A program made the position numbers and the translations under genes. 64,000 nt of DNA from contig NC_023755.2 of assembly GCF_000499845.2 (NCBI RefSeq), positions 7,880,847 through 7,944,846 on the forward strand, read 5' to 3'. Positions 45,539 through 57,639 of this stretch are shown here, piece by piece. How positions within the stretch are numbered: the stretch's first letter is position 1; every line of letters starts with the position of its first letter. The DNA comes from Phaseolus vulgaris (taxonomy: Eukaryota; Streptophyta; Magnoliopsida; Fabales; Fabaceae). Under the pieces are notes generated by a model. The model did not search any database. It was not told where the DNA came from and worked only from the letters and a program-made list of their open reading frames with translations.

Positions 45539-47490
45539 TCACAACTTTAAGAATGATATTGAGGAAGCTTCAAGGCGTTTTGAGTGTTGACGCGCCAGGT
45601 AGTCTTTTAAAGAAGTTTCTCTGTACACCGGTGGATTGTTTTCAGATAACAGTTCTTTGATTGGACCAATGACTTTTGAGAGACCCTGTGGTGACTGATC
45701 ACCAATTCCAAAAAAGGATGCGATTGATGTTCTTGGACCCAGATTGTTTGCTAAAACTCTGTGTTGAACACTGATAAATTTGTCATTACTCACTACCTGA
45801 ACACAAAAAATACCACAAAACTGTAATTAATCCTTAAACTTATTAAATATGTAGTTATATAGAAACTCAGTTGAAGCATGACAGTTGGTAATTGTCCTTG
45901 AAACCATTTCACTTGATTGAATCTTAAAAGTTGGAAGTTTGTAACTTATCTTTCACTCTTATTTTGGTGTCTGTATACTCATGTTTAGATTTGATAGTTA
46001 GACATAAAGGTTACCAAGATCTAGGAATCTAACGACTTTCCTGCACCCATATTCTCTTATAACTTGTAGGCTCGTAGAATAGCTGTAGGTTGTCCTAGAA
46101 ACATTATTTTGAATCAATAGTCATCTAATTGAAATTCCTAATTCCTTTTACTTGTTTTGTTTTCATATCAATGAGCTTGTGCATTGACACTTGTGCTTAT
46201 ACTGATATAAACAGAAATAATGTTAGTACTTGGTATTAAATTACACCAATATGCATTATATCAATATCATAAGGTGTTATTTTGAGTACTGGTTGTTACA
46301 GTTTTCCACCTCTCCTATCTAAAGTCTCTCTTTCCAATTCTATCTCATGGAGTAAGCATTTCAAACTAACACATTATTTGCTGAAAAATCCACCTTAGTT
46401 AATCAGAGTGTTGTACTTTATGCACAGCTAAAGGAAAGTATTTAAAATGTTGTTCATGCATGATCAACTCACCTGCAGAAGATCTCCAATGTTCACTACA
46501 AGAGCTCCATCCATTGCAGGTACATCAATCCATTGATTTTCATGAAGAATTTGAAGACCACCCATTTGATCTTGCAAAAGTATTGTCATGAAGTCACCAT
46601 CTGTGTGCTTGGTAGTTCCCATAGTTAACTCTGGCTCAGGGCATGCTGGGTAATAGTGACCCATAAGAAGAAGCCCTTCTTCATATTGCATTTCTTTAAG
46701 GTGCAAACGATCAAGCCCAAGAGCCTCAGACACCAACTCAAACAAAGTAGAAGCAAGTTCCATTACTTTTGTTGAGTACTCAGGTACAATATCTCTGCAA
46801 TTGAAGAACATAAGTTTTCCCATCACCAAACTAAAATTGTTGTGTAGATATCATCATCAATATATATGAGACTATCCTAAGAAATTATTCATGAATTGAA
46901 ATCACGAGTCCAAAGACCAATATTGAAAACAATATTATCACAAACCTACAAACTTCAGGCAACTCTTCAGCTTTGGGTGGATTAGGTGCCAAGAAAAATG
47001 TAAGTGTGTCCCTCCAATCAGTTGATGGGTCTTGGTAAAGACTAAAGTTGGAAAGATACATAACTTTCTTGGTCAAATCACGTGTGTAGTACGTTTTCCT
47101 CACCTTAGCATCTTGTTCATGAAACCTGCAAATTGCTTTGATCATCTCATTCAAAACATGAGTTGGAATTCCATGATTTTGAACTTGAAAGAAGCCCCAG
47201 TTCTGACATGCATATCTAACTTTTCTCACAACATCATCTCTCAAAGTAGGGTCCTCATGGATGCCTGTGAGGTCAATGGTGGGAATGGTAAATTTTGAGT
47301 TTGATTCTGTGGTGAAGTCTTCACTGAGATTAGAGCTTCTGCTATGAAAAATAGGTGGAACATTTCTGACACCATTTTCTACCAGTCCTTGGACACCAGC
47401 CTTTGAAGCATCAAATGCATTGAGTTCACTTCTTCTGTCATAGCTAGGAACTATTCCTGACTCCAACTCTTCTGTGCTTGTGGCCACCAT
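45539..47490 (-). CDS. 2OG/Fe(II) oxygenase, ACC-oxidase homolog type
   Basis: Three exons on the minus strand: 47490-46946, 46794-46473 and 45796-45539, giving 374 residues. Introns are GT-AG and exon 2 is 322 nt as in both paralogues. Seen: [14 protein letters not shown] in exon 1; iron ligands H245 (HTD), D247 and H301 (VQHRV); R311-T-S313 for 2-oxoglutarate. It differs from its neighbour by a longer N-terminus and by a few extra residues in exon 3 ([16 protein letters not shown]). It lies 622 bp upstream of the neighbour, same strand, with the tRNA-Lys between them. The family is as for the neighbour; the substrate is unknown. Confidence 0.92.
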
Positions 47491-47971
47491 TTTTTGAAGC
47501 TATCAGTGTATCAAATTTGTAATGAAAGTAACTACGAAGGGTTCAAAGGAGGAGCAGAAGAAACAAAGGTAGAATGTTTTCGTTTCAATTTTCCATGAAT
47601 AAAGCAGAGACATTGGACAGTTATTTTATGCAGCTTCGCTTCAACGAGAGAGGACTAGATCTAGATGCGTTTTTTTTTTTTTATGTTATCCAGTTGAATC
47701 ATATCGTTATGTACCCAAATAAAAATTCCAAAATAATTATTTTAGGTCGGTGACAATTTAATATTCCAAAATAATTATACATTCTGATTTTATAAATATG
47801 ACCTATACGTCTTGTTAATAAGTTTTTCATGTCTACTTTATCATCCTAATGTGTAAAAACCAATTTAACACACAATTATTCTTCCAAACTTATTTTAATT
47901 TAAATTATAAATTCCTAAAACTAATTTTTATTAGCTTATTTAAGTTTTAAGTTACTGATATATTTTTAATT
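47491..47971. other. Upstream region of the minus-strand oxygenase
   Basis: No coding feature. A T-run is at about 47670-47682. It ends at the solo LTR. Confidence 0.4.
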
Positions 47972-48461
47972 TGTTCCTGCTAGAAAGACGGGACCTAGAG
48001 AACTATTGAATGGTTTCGTGTTCCTCTTTCTTATCGGTCAACTGACACTTCAGCTTACTCCTTCAGTCTTTCTACTGCTTCTTTAGGTCTCGGTTGTTTG
48101 ATCACTTGGTATCCGAGAGAATCTCGAATGGGGGGTACTTGTAGAAGGCACTCTGATGCTCAAGTCAGTAAAGGACGCATGACACTCGGATGTCAGAGTA
48201 CAATAATTAATGTTGTACCTTCTTCTTGGAATGTGCGTTATTTATATTATTTTAATAGACTCATCTTATTGAGTCAAATTAGTGAGGTGAGTCGTATTTA
48301 GAGGTGTATTACCTAATTAATAATGATGGTTTAGTTTTGCTGACCTTGATTGAGCATTAATGGACCAAATGTGTCTGTCGTCCTGCATGGACGTATATCA
48401 TTCAGTCGATTCGGCTGTGGGAGTCGAGTCTGGTGTTGACCGTTCGGTTCATACTCGTACA
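47972..48461 (-). mobile_element. Solo LTR, inverted, same family as the Tat element
   Basis: Starts TGTTCCTGC and ends CTCGTACA, the inverse of the Tat LTR ends (TGTACC...GGAACA). Its interior matches the LTRs at 32331 and 41131 read in reverse (for example the inverse of ATTCAATAGTT, of CACTCTGATGCTCAAGT and of ATAATATAAATAACGCACATTCC). TAATT flanks both sides (47967-47971 and 48462-48466), a perfect target duplication. It is 490 bp with no internal sequence. Confidence 0.92.
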
Positions 48462-49159
48462 TAATTGAATTTATAATAAATATTTAAAAATTTGTACTTT
48501 TCAACTCCTGTTACTAAAAATACAAAAAATAATGAATCAATTAAAAAATACAAAAAATTTAAATACTGAATAGAATTTTTTTTTATAAAAAGTCAATTTA
48601 AAATACTCAAATTTATAATAGATATATCAATTAATTAAATCTTTATTATTAAGTTACTGAAGAAGATATATGGTGTTACACTTCTTATATATTTAGAAAT
48701 TAAATCTGAACTTTCGTCATTCAAAAATATGCTCCGTAATTTAAAAAACTTTAGTACGTATGAAATCAAACAAATTAAAAATTAATTTAATGTATAAATG
48801 GAATCTTTGTTTGAAACGTTATGAATTTCAATTTTATGGGGGGTGGTTTTGAACCCAAAAAGATCACGGACAATACAAAATTAAAGTTGAAGGACTAAGA
48901 GCGATTTCGTATTATTGGTGATCTATGTATCCTCATTTCCCTTTTTCATTTTCTTGTTGTGTTTAGCAAACAAAACACCCACATTTTAGTTATATTTTAA
49001 TTTTGATTTTAGTTTTAGAGTGAAACTTTAAACTTATCTTGAGAAATTTAGGGTGGGATATATAAAAAAAATAGTTTCTTGCAAAATTTTCACATTAATG
49101 CTTTCAAATGTTGATATTTTTATTGAAAATTATAACTTAGAAATTTTTAAAAAAAAATA
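48462..49159. other. AT-rich intergenic DNA
   Basis: I see no gene or recognisable element. Confidence 0.4.
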
Positions 49160-49690
49160 GAGAAGCAATAAACTTGGACTAAATATACCTTTTGACTATT
49201 TATAGCCTTTCTCTTCTAAAGAATATGTCTTATTATAACAAATTAGTTAAAACAATAAATTCAAAAAACATAAACAACAAAACTATAGTTAACATTTCTT
49301 CCCTTAAACTAAAAACATATGTATTTAGCTTACTTTTGATGCAAGCATACCATGTAGTTTTTTCAAACTGCTCCAGCTTAAATGGCTTTGACATCAAATC
49401 TGCAATTTGTTCTTGAGAATTGCAATACTTCAATTCCACAACATCATCATTCACCAAGTCTATCAGGAAATGAAATCTCACATGAATATGCCTACTCTTT
49501 CCATGAAAAACTGGATTCTTAGTCAACTGAATGACAGAAAACTACTATTACAATGAATTATACTACCTTCATTCTCCTCCATTCCAATTTTCTCCATAAT
49601 CCTCTTGACCCATATACACTGACGTGCACCGAGAACTACTGAGATAAATTCAGCCTCAATGGTAGACAAAGTCACCACTAATTTTTTTTT
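49160..49690 (-). pseudogene. Copia RNase H and LTR start, inverted arm
   Basis: On the minus strand (49526 downward) it encodes KNPVFHGKSRHIHVRFHFLI, LVNDDVVELKYCNSQEQIADL, MSKPFKLEQFEK: the end of a copia RNase H. A purine-rich run and LTR-like start (AAATGTTAACTATAG read on minus) follow at 49305-49280. Upstream of it (toward 49690) the frame includes the inverse of the TEAEFI-type RNase H motif. It has frameshifts near 49530. Confidence 0.8.
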
Positions 49691-49729
49691 AAGACCATGA
49701 TAGGGTCTGGAGTTGTATCATGGTTTTAA

Positions 49730-50130
49730 AAAAGCAACCAGTGGTGACTTTGTCTACCACTGAGGCTAAATATATCGTAGCAGTTCTTTGTGCATGTCAG
49801 TGTATATGAGTCAAGAGGATTATGGAGAAAATTGGAATGGAGGAGAATGAAGGTACTATAATTCATTGTGATAGCAGTTTTCTGCCATTCAATTGGCTAA
49901 GAATCTAGTTTTTCATGGAAAGAGTAGGCATATTCATGTGAGATTTGATTTCCTTAGAGACTTGGTTGATGGTGTTGTGAAATTGAAGTATTGTAATTTT
50001 TCAGAACAAAGTGTAGATTTGATGACAAAGCCACTTAAGTTAGAGTAGTTTGAAAAACTACATGTTATACTTGGAATGGTTAATGCATCATAAGTAAGTT
50101 AAATATATATATATATATATATATTTAGTT
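49730..50130 (+). pseudogene. Copia RNase H and LTR start, direct arm
   Basis: The plus strand encodes TTEAKYIVAVLCACQ near 49755-49800, then the equivalent of the CNSQ and MSKP segments with stops, followed by a purine-rich run (AAAGGAGG) and LTR start TGTTAGCTATAG near 50144. It mirrors 49690-49280 at roughly 90% by eye. The centre of the inverted pair is about 49710. Confidence 0.8.
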
Positions 50131-50379
50131 TAAAGGAGGAAATGTTAGCTATAGTTTTGTTGTTTCTATTTTTGTGTTTGAGATTTATGAACGTCAAGGA
50201 AGCTAAGCTAAAAGATGTAAAGCTCAAAACTTAGAAAGTTTAGAAAAACTTAATAAAGGAAATGTATATTCAATTAAACACACCTATAGCTATTTATAAC
50301 CTTTTACACAAAAACAGAAAACAAACTATATGCTTTATGCTTTATAAGTCTATAACGTAGTGACTAGAAAACAATCTTT

Positions 50380-50460
50380 ATCTCTCCTAAAGAATAGGTT
50401 TTTTATAACAAACTAGTTGACACAATAAACTCAAAAACAGAAATATAGCTAATACATTTT
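50380..50460 (-). repeat. Further inverted piece of the same copia LTR
   Basis: Read on the minus strand it gives TGTATTAGCTATATTTCTG, then TTTGAGTTTATTGTG and TTTGTTATAA, matching the LTR start on the 49160-49290 arm. Confidence 0.6.
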
Positions 50461-50732
50461 AATCTTTAAATATAGAACAGAGTAATCTATAAAAATAACT
50501 ATGTATTTTTTAAGAGTTGGGTTAGGATGAACTTTTTACATTCTTATGAAACTAATGTTGCCTCAAATTTTGCAAAGACAAATTTGACAGTTTTTTTTTT
50601 TTAAGTTCATATTTTTACCCCTTTTCACTTAAGTAATTGGATATATTTCAAGAAAGAGAAATAATGCAAATTGATTAATACATAATAAAAAAATATTAAT
50701 TTTAGTTTGTCCTAAGCATTTATTTTTTTATG

Positions 50733-50768
<36 letters not shown>

Positions 50769-52590
50769 TTAAAGAGAAAGGCACATTAATCATAAAGAGT
50801 TGAAGTTATTTCCTTATCAAATTCTTGCCATAAAGAGAGATTTTCAACTCTAACACAATTATCTATCCTGTATTGAATGCACATTAATCATAATTTTTTT
50901 GCAAAATACTATAATACATAGGAAAGGAAATTGTGAAAGGAAAGGAGCAAAGAGTGAGACCGCATTAAATGCAACAAGCATGTTAAACCTCATCAAACTC
51001 AAAATGGATATACATACTAGTTAAAGATGCTCAACAACTATAAATCGCCTAACGATTACCTTCTTCAAGAGTCTATAAAAAGATTTCATTTAGAAAAATA
51101 ACATATAAAGGATGAACATATAAATGATGAACATATAAAGGATAGAGAATATGTTATGTCAAAAAGCTACTCAAACAAAGATCACCCTTCTAAGTCAAGA
51201 GAGCTAAGGTTGTACCATTCCAAAATGTTCATCAGATGAGAAACACACACTTCATAACTTCATAGAATAATCCTCAAGCCTCAAGTTCAACGAAAATTAA
51301 ATTATTGAGATCTAGACAAACCTTATTGAAAACACTTGAAGTGTTTATTTAGTTATCTAGGAAGACAAAAGTTCTTTAGTTTCTTTATTTGACAAACTAA
51401 ATTGTGTTCTTCACTTCACTAATGAAATGCTACATTTTTTTTTTAAATTAATCAAATCACAATTAAACTAATTTTTTCCCCAAAATTTAAACAAGTAAAA
51501 GAAATATCAATGCTCCAATGTATAACTACTTTACATAAAAATATAATTATGTTTAAAAATACTTACTTTAAAATTTACGTATACTATTACATTTAAATTT
51601 TATATTTTATGTTATTGAATTACTAAGTAACACGACTCTATTTTTTTCAGATTACGACTTATCTTATTAATTTTAAAAAATCGTAAACATTAGTTTAAAA
51701 CATAATATTTTTTAATGGGTCAAAAGTATATATAATTTTTCAATAATGGTTAGTGAAAAAAATGCAATTTTATTGTAATGGTTATTTGTTTTACATCATC
51801 TATCTCTATTACGACCATTATTACACTAATTATTACACTAAGATATCCTTCAAATATTTTTCTTTTATGACCATTATTACATTAAGATATTTTTCAAATA
51901 TTTTTATGTAATGTTGTGTGGATAACCTATATAAATTTACAGGATTAATATTTACTAACAATTTAACATAGAGATGGTAGGTTGATAATTCAATAATGAA
52001 TTGTTTTAAATTATAACTTGCTGAGTTGAGGTAGATTGAAATTCGGGTGAGTTCTGAGTGATATCTCTCAAAACTATATTGATTCTTCTTCCAATGAATG
52101 AGGGGGTTTCACCAATAAAAAATACTTTGACTATCAAATAAGTAAAAACATCAAATTTTGTGTCCATAGTGAGTATAGTGCCAAAATTCGAGTAAAGTTT
52201 ACTCCATATGAATGGTTATTTATTTATGAGCTTTCATAGACTTTGATTTTTAACACTGATTTCTCTTAATTTTTAATGTGACATATCATAATATTTTTTC
52301 ATAAAATCTCAATATAATCAAAGTATTTTACAATATAATCAAAGCATTTAAAAATATAATTAGAAATATTGTGGATTGAATCAACATTTTATTAAAGGTG
52401 AGATATTATGCTTATGATAAAAGATATTATATTATGGGATTGGTATATTTAAGGTAAACGAGATATTGTGCCCTAAAAAGGGCCTTGCGAAAAATCCCAA
52501 GATGCATTAATGAGATCAATTTCCGTAATATATTATTAATATTACCGCATTAAGGCAATTATGTTGGTGCTTGTAACCTATGAAGCTTGG
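50461..52590. other. AT-rich intergenic DNA
   Basis: No gene. There is a (TA)n run at 50741-50763 and a 15-bp direct repeat ATGAACATATAAAGG / ATGAACATATAAATG near 51112-51140. Confidence 0.4.
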
Positions 52591-52599
52591 ACACTCCTC

Positions 52600-53010
52600 T
52601 TAAACGGCGTATCGGTGTCGTATCCGACACGACACTTGTAGGACATTCATAGGACATGTATTCGTAAAGTGTCAAATTAAAAAAATATTTATTGGATTTC
52701 TCACAATTCTAGTATGATTCTAACACAATTTTAAAAAGAAAAAAATACATTAATTTTCTAAAAACTCAAACTTTTTGTATAAATTTTTATTATGATTATA
52801 AAAATAAGAAACAAATAATTTTGAACCAGTCATAAAAAATATTTTTCTGCTAAAAAAAATCTGCAATATACTTGTGTACATAAATATTTATTGCCAATTT
52901 ATATAATTCATAATTATATAATATATAGATACATGTCCCATGTCTTACATTTTAAAGATTATACGTGTCTCCGTGTCTATATCCATATCGTATATGTGTC
53001 TCTCAATGCT
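52600..53010. mobile_element. MITE-like repeat with inverted ends
   Basis: The left end (GTATCGGTGTCGTATCC, GACACGACAC, GGACATGTATTCG) and the right end read inverted (ATACGATATGGATATAGACACGG, GGGACATGTATC, quoted in parts) are imperfect inverted repeats. The interior is AT-rich and non-coding. The intron-like stretch at 665-815 (CACGGATAC to GATACGTATCC) appears to be a diverged relative. Confidence 0.4.
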
Positions 53011-53468
53011 ACATAGCTTCTAACGGTTAAACTTACGTGGTGCTACTATTGTTGGACCATCTGGCGGGTTAGTCTGTTCAGTCCGAGACAATACAAAAAT
53101 AATCATTTTACTGGAAAAGTGGATTTATGTGAAGAGTTAATTTTTTTTGAAAAATATTATAAAGTTAGTATGTTTCACTATGTAATTGTCAAAAAAGTCA
53201 CCTAGATAAATTGATCACACACTTGATAATTTATTCCCTTGAAAACAAAGCACGTTCACAAACTACATACATTTTAGTATCAAAGATTCCATATTTTCCA
53301 TCCCATTGTTCTCCCCACTAGGATATTTTTAATTGGTCACATAATCCAATTGAGAATCAACCACACACTTGCTAAATTTGAACTACTTCACAAGCACTTT
53401 ATAACTCACCAACAATAACTCTCAATCCATTGCCCTGTGAGGATCCCTAACATATTCAAAATCACCAA
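53011..53468. other. 3' flank of the kelch gene
   Basis: No coding feature. It is AT-rich DNA expected to hold the 3' UTR of the minus-strand kelch gene. Confidence 0.4.
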
Positions 53469-55001
53469 TTAATTCACCACCTCTTGAGAAAGAGCAAGGA
53501 AGAAAATGTCATCAAGCCTATCATTACTAGGAGAGTTCCCACCATACACCAACAACCCCTGCCGCCCGCCCTGCCGAGCTCCGGCGAAAGCGCACCACCC
53601 TCGTGGCCCAGGGTGGCTGCCGGACTCCACCTTCTCCTCCAATCTCCTCCATGCTAGTGTCTCAGTGTCCAATGCATAAAGCTCACCAGAAAATTGACCA
53701 GCACCCAAGTGACCTTGGTCACTAGGATCAATTTCCCCACCATACACAAGTATATGTTTCCCATTAGCAAGGGTGCAAAACACACTACGGGCCGTGGGCT
53801 TCTGCCCACTTGTTTCAACCTGGGCCCATGTTTTATGGGCCAGATCAAAGCAATGCACATCATCCATTTCCTCCCCGGAGAAGCCATACACAACCCATAT
53901 TTTCCCTTGGGCAACAGCCAGGCCCGGCCCACCTCTCCCCTTGCAAGTCTCACCCGGAGAGGGAAACTCCACCCACTTGCCCTCAACAGCGTCAAAGGCC
54001 CACAAGTCATTAAGTCTGCCGTGAACTCCACAGCCTCCGAATACATACACGTGTCGGTCATCGGCGGTCATGGAATGGTAGCTCCGGTTAGGAGGTCCAA
54101 TATCCCCGCGTGAAATCAAGGCCCATTTGTTGGCCCTTGTGTCGAAAGAATACAGTTCATTCAGCTCTTTGTGCTCACCATCTCTTCCACCAAACACATA
54201 AATGGTTTCTCCAACTGCAGCCATCGTCACACCGACACGTGGCGGTGGGGTATCCCCTGAGGCATCAGCCACAGACCACGTCAAAGTCTCTAGGTCGTAC
54301 ACGTGTAGGTTGTTATCAACCGGGACACGTGGCACGAATTCGCCGCCGAATGCATACACCTTCTCCGCTACTACGGCTACAGCGTGTGAGCTTCTAGCTC
54401 CTTGACCTTCTCCTCTTTGATCAAGCTGAAAATAAGGGAATTAAATCCGAAAATTGGTGTGAATTTTTTATTTTTTCACAATGCAATTTTTTTATTACTT
54501 GCACAAGAAAAGTGGAAAAATAATTATAACTTTTTCTCTATTTTTTCAGAAACTGGAGTTATTTTCACTGAAAAAAACTTGATTTTGACCTAAAACCATT
54601 ACTCGTTTGTAAGCCTCGGTGACGTATGAAAAGAAGAAAAACCCAAATCCTTATCTAAATTTCCAAAATTTCACTGTCATGGAGTTCTCTATCCTTGAAA
54701 ACAACTGCTACCAGGAATTTATGCCCCATGGGTATTCAGAAAACCATTACTATCTTTATATGTGACTGTTTCTACGATAATTCACACCAAATACACAATT
54801 CCAAAGGTCGTGCTTTTGAGAAAAAAGACTGCAATTAAAAACATCAAAGAGAAGAAAGTGCAAGATGGATTAAAAGAGTACAAGAAATAGGGATTCTTGA
54901 CATATGATTTCATAGTTAGCAAAACATAACTTTGAATGAGAATGAAGCAGAAAAGGAGATGATAAAGAAACCTTGAACCAAGTAGCATGAGCTATGGCCA
55001 T
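53469..55001 (-). CDS. Kelch-repeat protein, nitrile-specifier protein 5-like
   Basis: Two exons on the minus strand: a 30-nt first exon (55001-54972, MAIAHATWFK) and 54425-53469, joined GT-AG in frame to 328 residues. The protein is almost wholly kelch repeats, each with a Gly-Gly pair: YAFGGE, YVFGGRDGE, YVFGGCGV, VVYGFSGEE (one Gly replaced by Phe), LVYGGEID, LVYGGNSP. It should fold as a six-bladed propeller, soluble. The N-terminal layout (PGxGARSSHA, then RVP-DNN) and length match Arabidopsis nitrile-specifier protein 5. Those enzymes act on glucosinolate breakdown products, so in a plant without glucosinolates the role would differ. A TATA box lies at 55096-55088, about 90 nt before the start. 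The exon is notably GC-richer than its surroundings. Confidence 0.9.
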
Positions 55002-55087
55002 TATGTTGCTGGAATCCACCCAAAGGGATAGCACCAATTACTCTTCAGTGGGAGGTTTTAGTCACTGTGTGTTGGGTTCTTTCGCCT

Positions 55088-55096
55088 TTTATATAG
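55088..55096 (-). promoter_or_regulatory. TATA box of the kelch gene
   Basis: CTATATAAA on the minus strand, about 90 nt upstream of the start codon. Confidence 0.65.
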
Positions 55097-55099
55097 ATG

Positions 55100-55673
55100 A
55101 AAAAAGTAGGTACTTATACTTCACTCTTCATTTCACAAATAATCTATGAATTTTTGTTATTCTCATATAATAAATAGGTACCGATAGAGAAAAATAAAAT
55201 AATCATACGTTAGGATCATGACCACGATTTTGTTTGTTTTTTTCCCCAGTGTATTAGGATATATAATTCAGGATATTCTTGAATCCAGAGTCAAAAATTA
55301 ACCTCTCAGAATATTGAAATGGTTATTTTGGCCATATTTTTTTTTACCCTTATATAAGAATAGAGATAATAAATCAAATTCTCCAAAATAAATAATTTTT
55401 TAATTTAATAATTGACTTAGATTTGCTTAGTGCAACAAAAATCAAATTTTTATAATCTTTAAAAGTATTTTTAATAGTGTCACATTTTTAGGTTGAGATC
55501 AAGAGTAGTTTAATATATTTTTCTTTCACTTTTAAGATGTTTTTTTAAAAATAAAATTGTGATAAAATTTAAACTATAAAATAGAAAATACTTTAATATA
55601 GTGATTGATTGATTCTGACAATAATATTTTAACAAATTTAAAATCAGAAAATATTAACATTTAACTTAACAAA

Positions 55674-55711
<38 letters not shown>

Positions 55712-57120
55712 GTAATCCGAGTTATGCAAATTACATCTCAAGTTATTTGAGATTTAACCAGTGTTTTCGAATTTTTTTTATCAACAAATTACATCATGGT
55801 TCCCATATGTATTATAATAGTATTTTGCTGATAAAAAAATGTATTATAATAGTAGAATAGGAGAGTAGTTTTTCTGTTCATGGTGGGAAAAGAACAAAAT
55901 ATGCAAAATGTTGGTGAGCTGTAAGAAGCATGCATGGCAGTGATCTCTTTTATTTCCATGAAAATGACAGCAACAATAAAAATGTACTTTGAAAAACTTT
56001 TCTATAATAACTTTTAAAAATAAATCATTTTTATAAGTTAAATTAATTAATTTGAAAATAAAAAAGTAAAATTAGAAAAAACTTTTACATGTGCATAAAT
56101 GACGTTTAATTTATGATTTTTTAAAGTTTTTATAAATATTTTTTTTAAACATATCATAAATTAAATTTTAGTAAATATTTATAACAATTAATAACGTGAT
56201 TGAATTTTGTAACTGCTTTTTAATGAATACTTTTTCTACCTTGTTTGTCATTTAATATCTTTATATTTATTAACTAACTTGTTAGTTTTCATTATTTAAA
56301 AAACTATCATAAATATTAAAATTTTAATGAATACTTTATTGATAATTGTTTTTTATGTACATATAATTTAAATATATATACTTTAGTAATATTTTTAAAT
56401 TATTTTAATATAATAACTAATTTTAATTATATTTTTTTTGTAAAAAGTGGATACACATGCACACTAGTACTCTATATAGGATGTTGATTGTAAAGCAGTG
56501 TTTGGTACAAAAAATAATTTTAAATATTTAAACAAATTTCCTCTCACTAATCCTCATATTTGTGTTATATGCTGATAAAAAAAAATTGTCTTATATGATA
56601 AATATGAAATGTTTTTACATTTTTTAAAACATTGTCTTTAGAAGATGATAGGAGATTATTTGATATATATAACATTATCATCTTATTTGACTAATATTTA
56701 AAAAGTGATGTTTAGAATTTCTAGTATAATTAATTAACACTATTATTATTTAGTTATTAAAAACCAATTCCTTATAACATTTCAAGTTCATCGGTTTTAA
56801 ATAAATATATTGAGTGTTTTGTTATCTCAATATACTAAAGGAGAAAATTTTAAACCTTTTCAAAATGAACCTTATTCTTACTTTGATGTGTTTAACCTGG
56901 GTGGATACTAACTGGTTCAGGTGTTTTGCAGTTCAAATATGATTTTTAGTTGCAATTAATATTAAATTTTGTTACAGATAAGGAAAAATAATAATTTCCT
57001 TGAACGCCTAGACCATGCCTTGATGATGTAATACTAGGTTGAATGAATGCTCATAATTGGCTCAAATATTAATTTAAATAAGTGCCACAAGCTCACAATC
57101 CACTAATTCAACCTTGTTCC

Positions 57121-57173
<53 letters not shown>

Positions 57174-57639
57174 ATTAAGGTTATATATTGATTAAGGTGA
57201 TGGTATTACTTAATATAAAACAAAATTAATTTCATATCTTTCTTAAGTAATAAGTAATCTTTAATCTTTTTTAAATTTTTTATAAAACTAATTCCAAATT
57301 ATATAAAATTTACCTACCTACCAGATATATTTGAGATATAATTCAAAATGATTTATAAATAAGTTATTATTAATAAATAAGTTATAACCACTTAAAAGAT
57401 AGAGGGATAAATTATTAAATTTCTAAATAAGATTATCTTTGAAAAAAAACATAATATATCTATTATTAAACCATTTTTAGAAACCAAAATAATTAGTTAC
57501 TATATTAACTAAATTAGAGATCTTTTTACAAACTAAAATGTTATTGTCGTACATGGATGAATTGGAAACTAGTTTTAGTGACCAAAATAATTAGTTACTA
57601 TTAACTAAATTAGAGATCATTTTACAAACTAAAACAGTT
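55100..57639. other. AT-rich intergenic DNA
   Basis: No gene. Microsatellites are present: (TA)n at 55679-55706 and (CA)n(TA)n at 57121-57170. At 57470-57625 an approximately 95-bp AT-rich unit (AAATAATTAGTTACTAT, TTAGAGATC, TTACAAACTAAAA) is present twice; its words resemble those of the CACTA MITEs. Confidence 0.45.

Noticed and set aside
53654..54405. Several overlapping ORFs on both strands at the kelch gene
   Set aside because: They are shadow frames of the GC-rich kelch exon, which explains the region completely.
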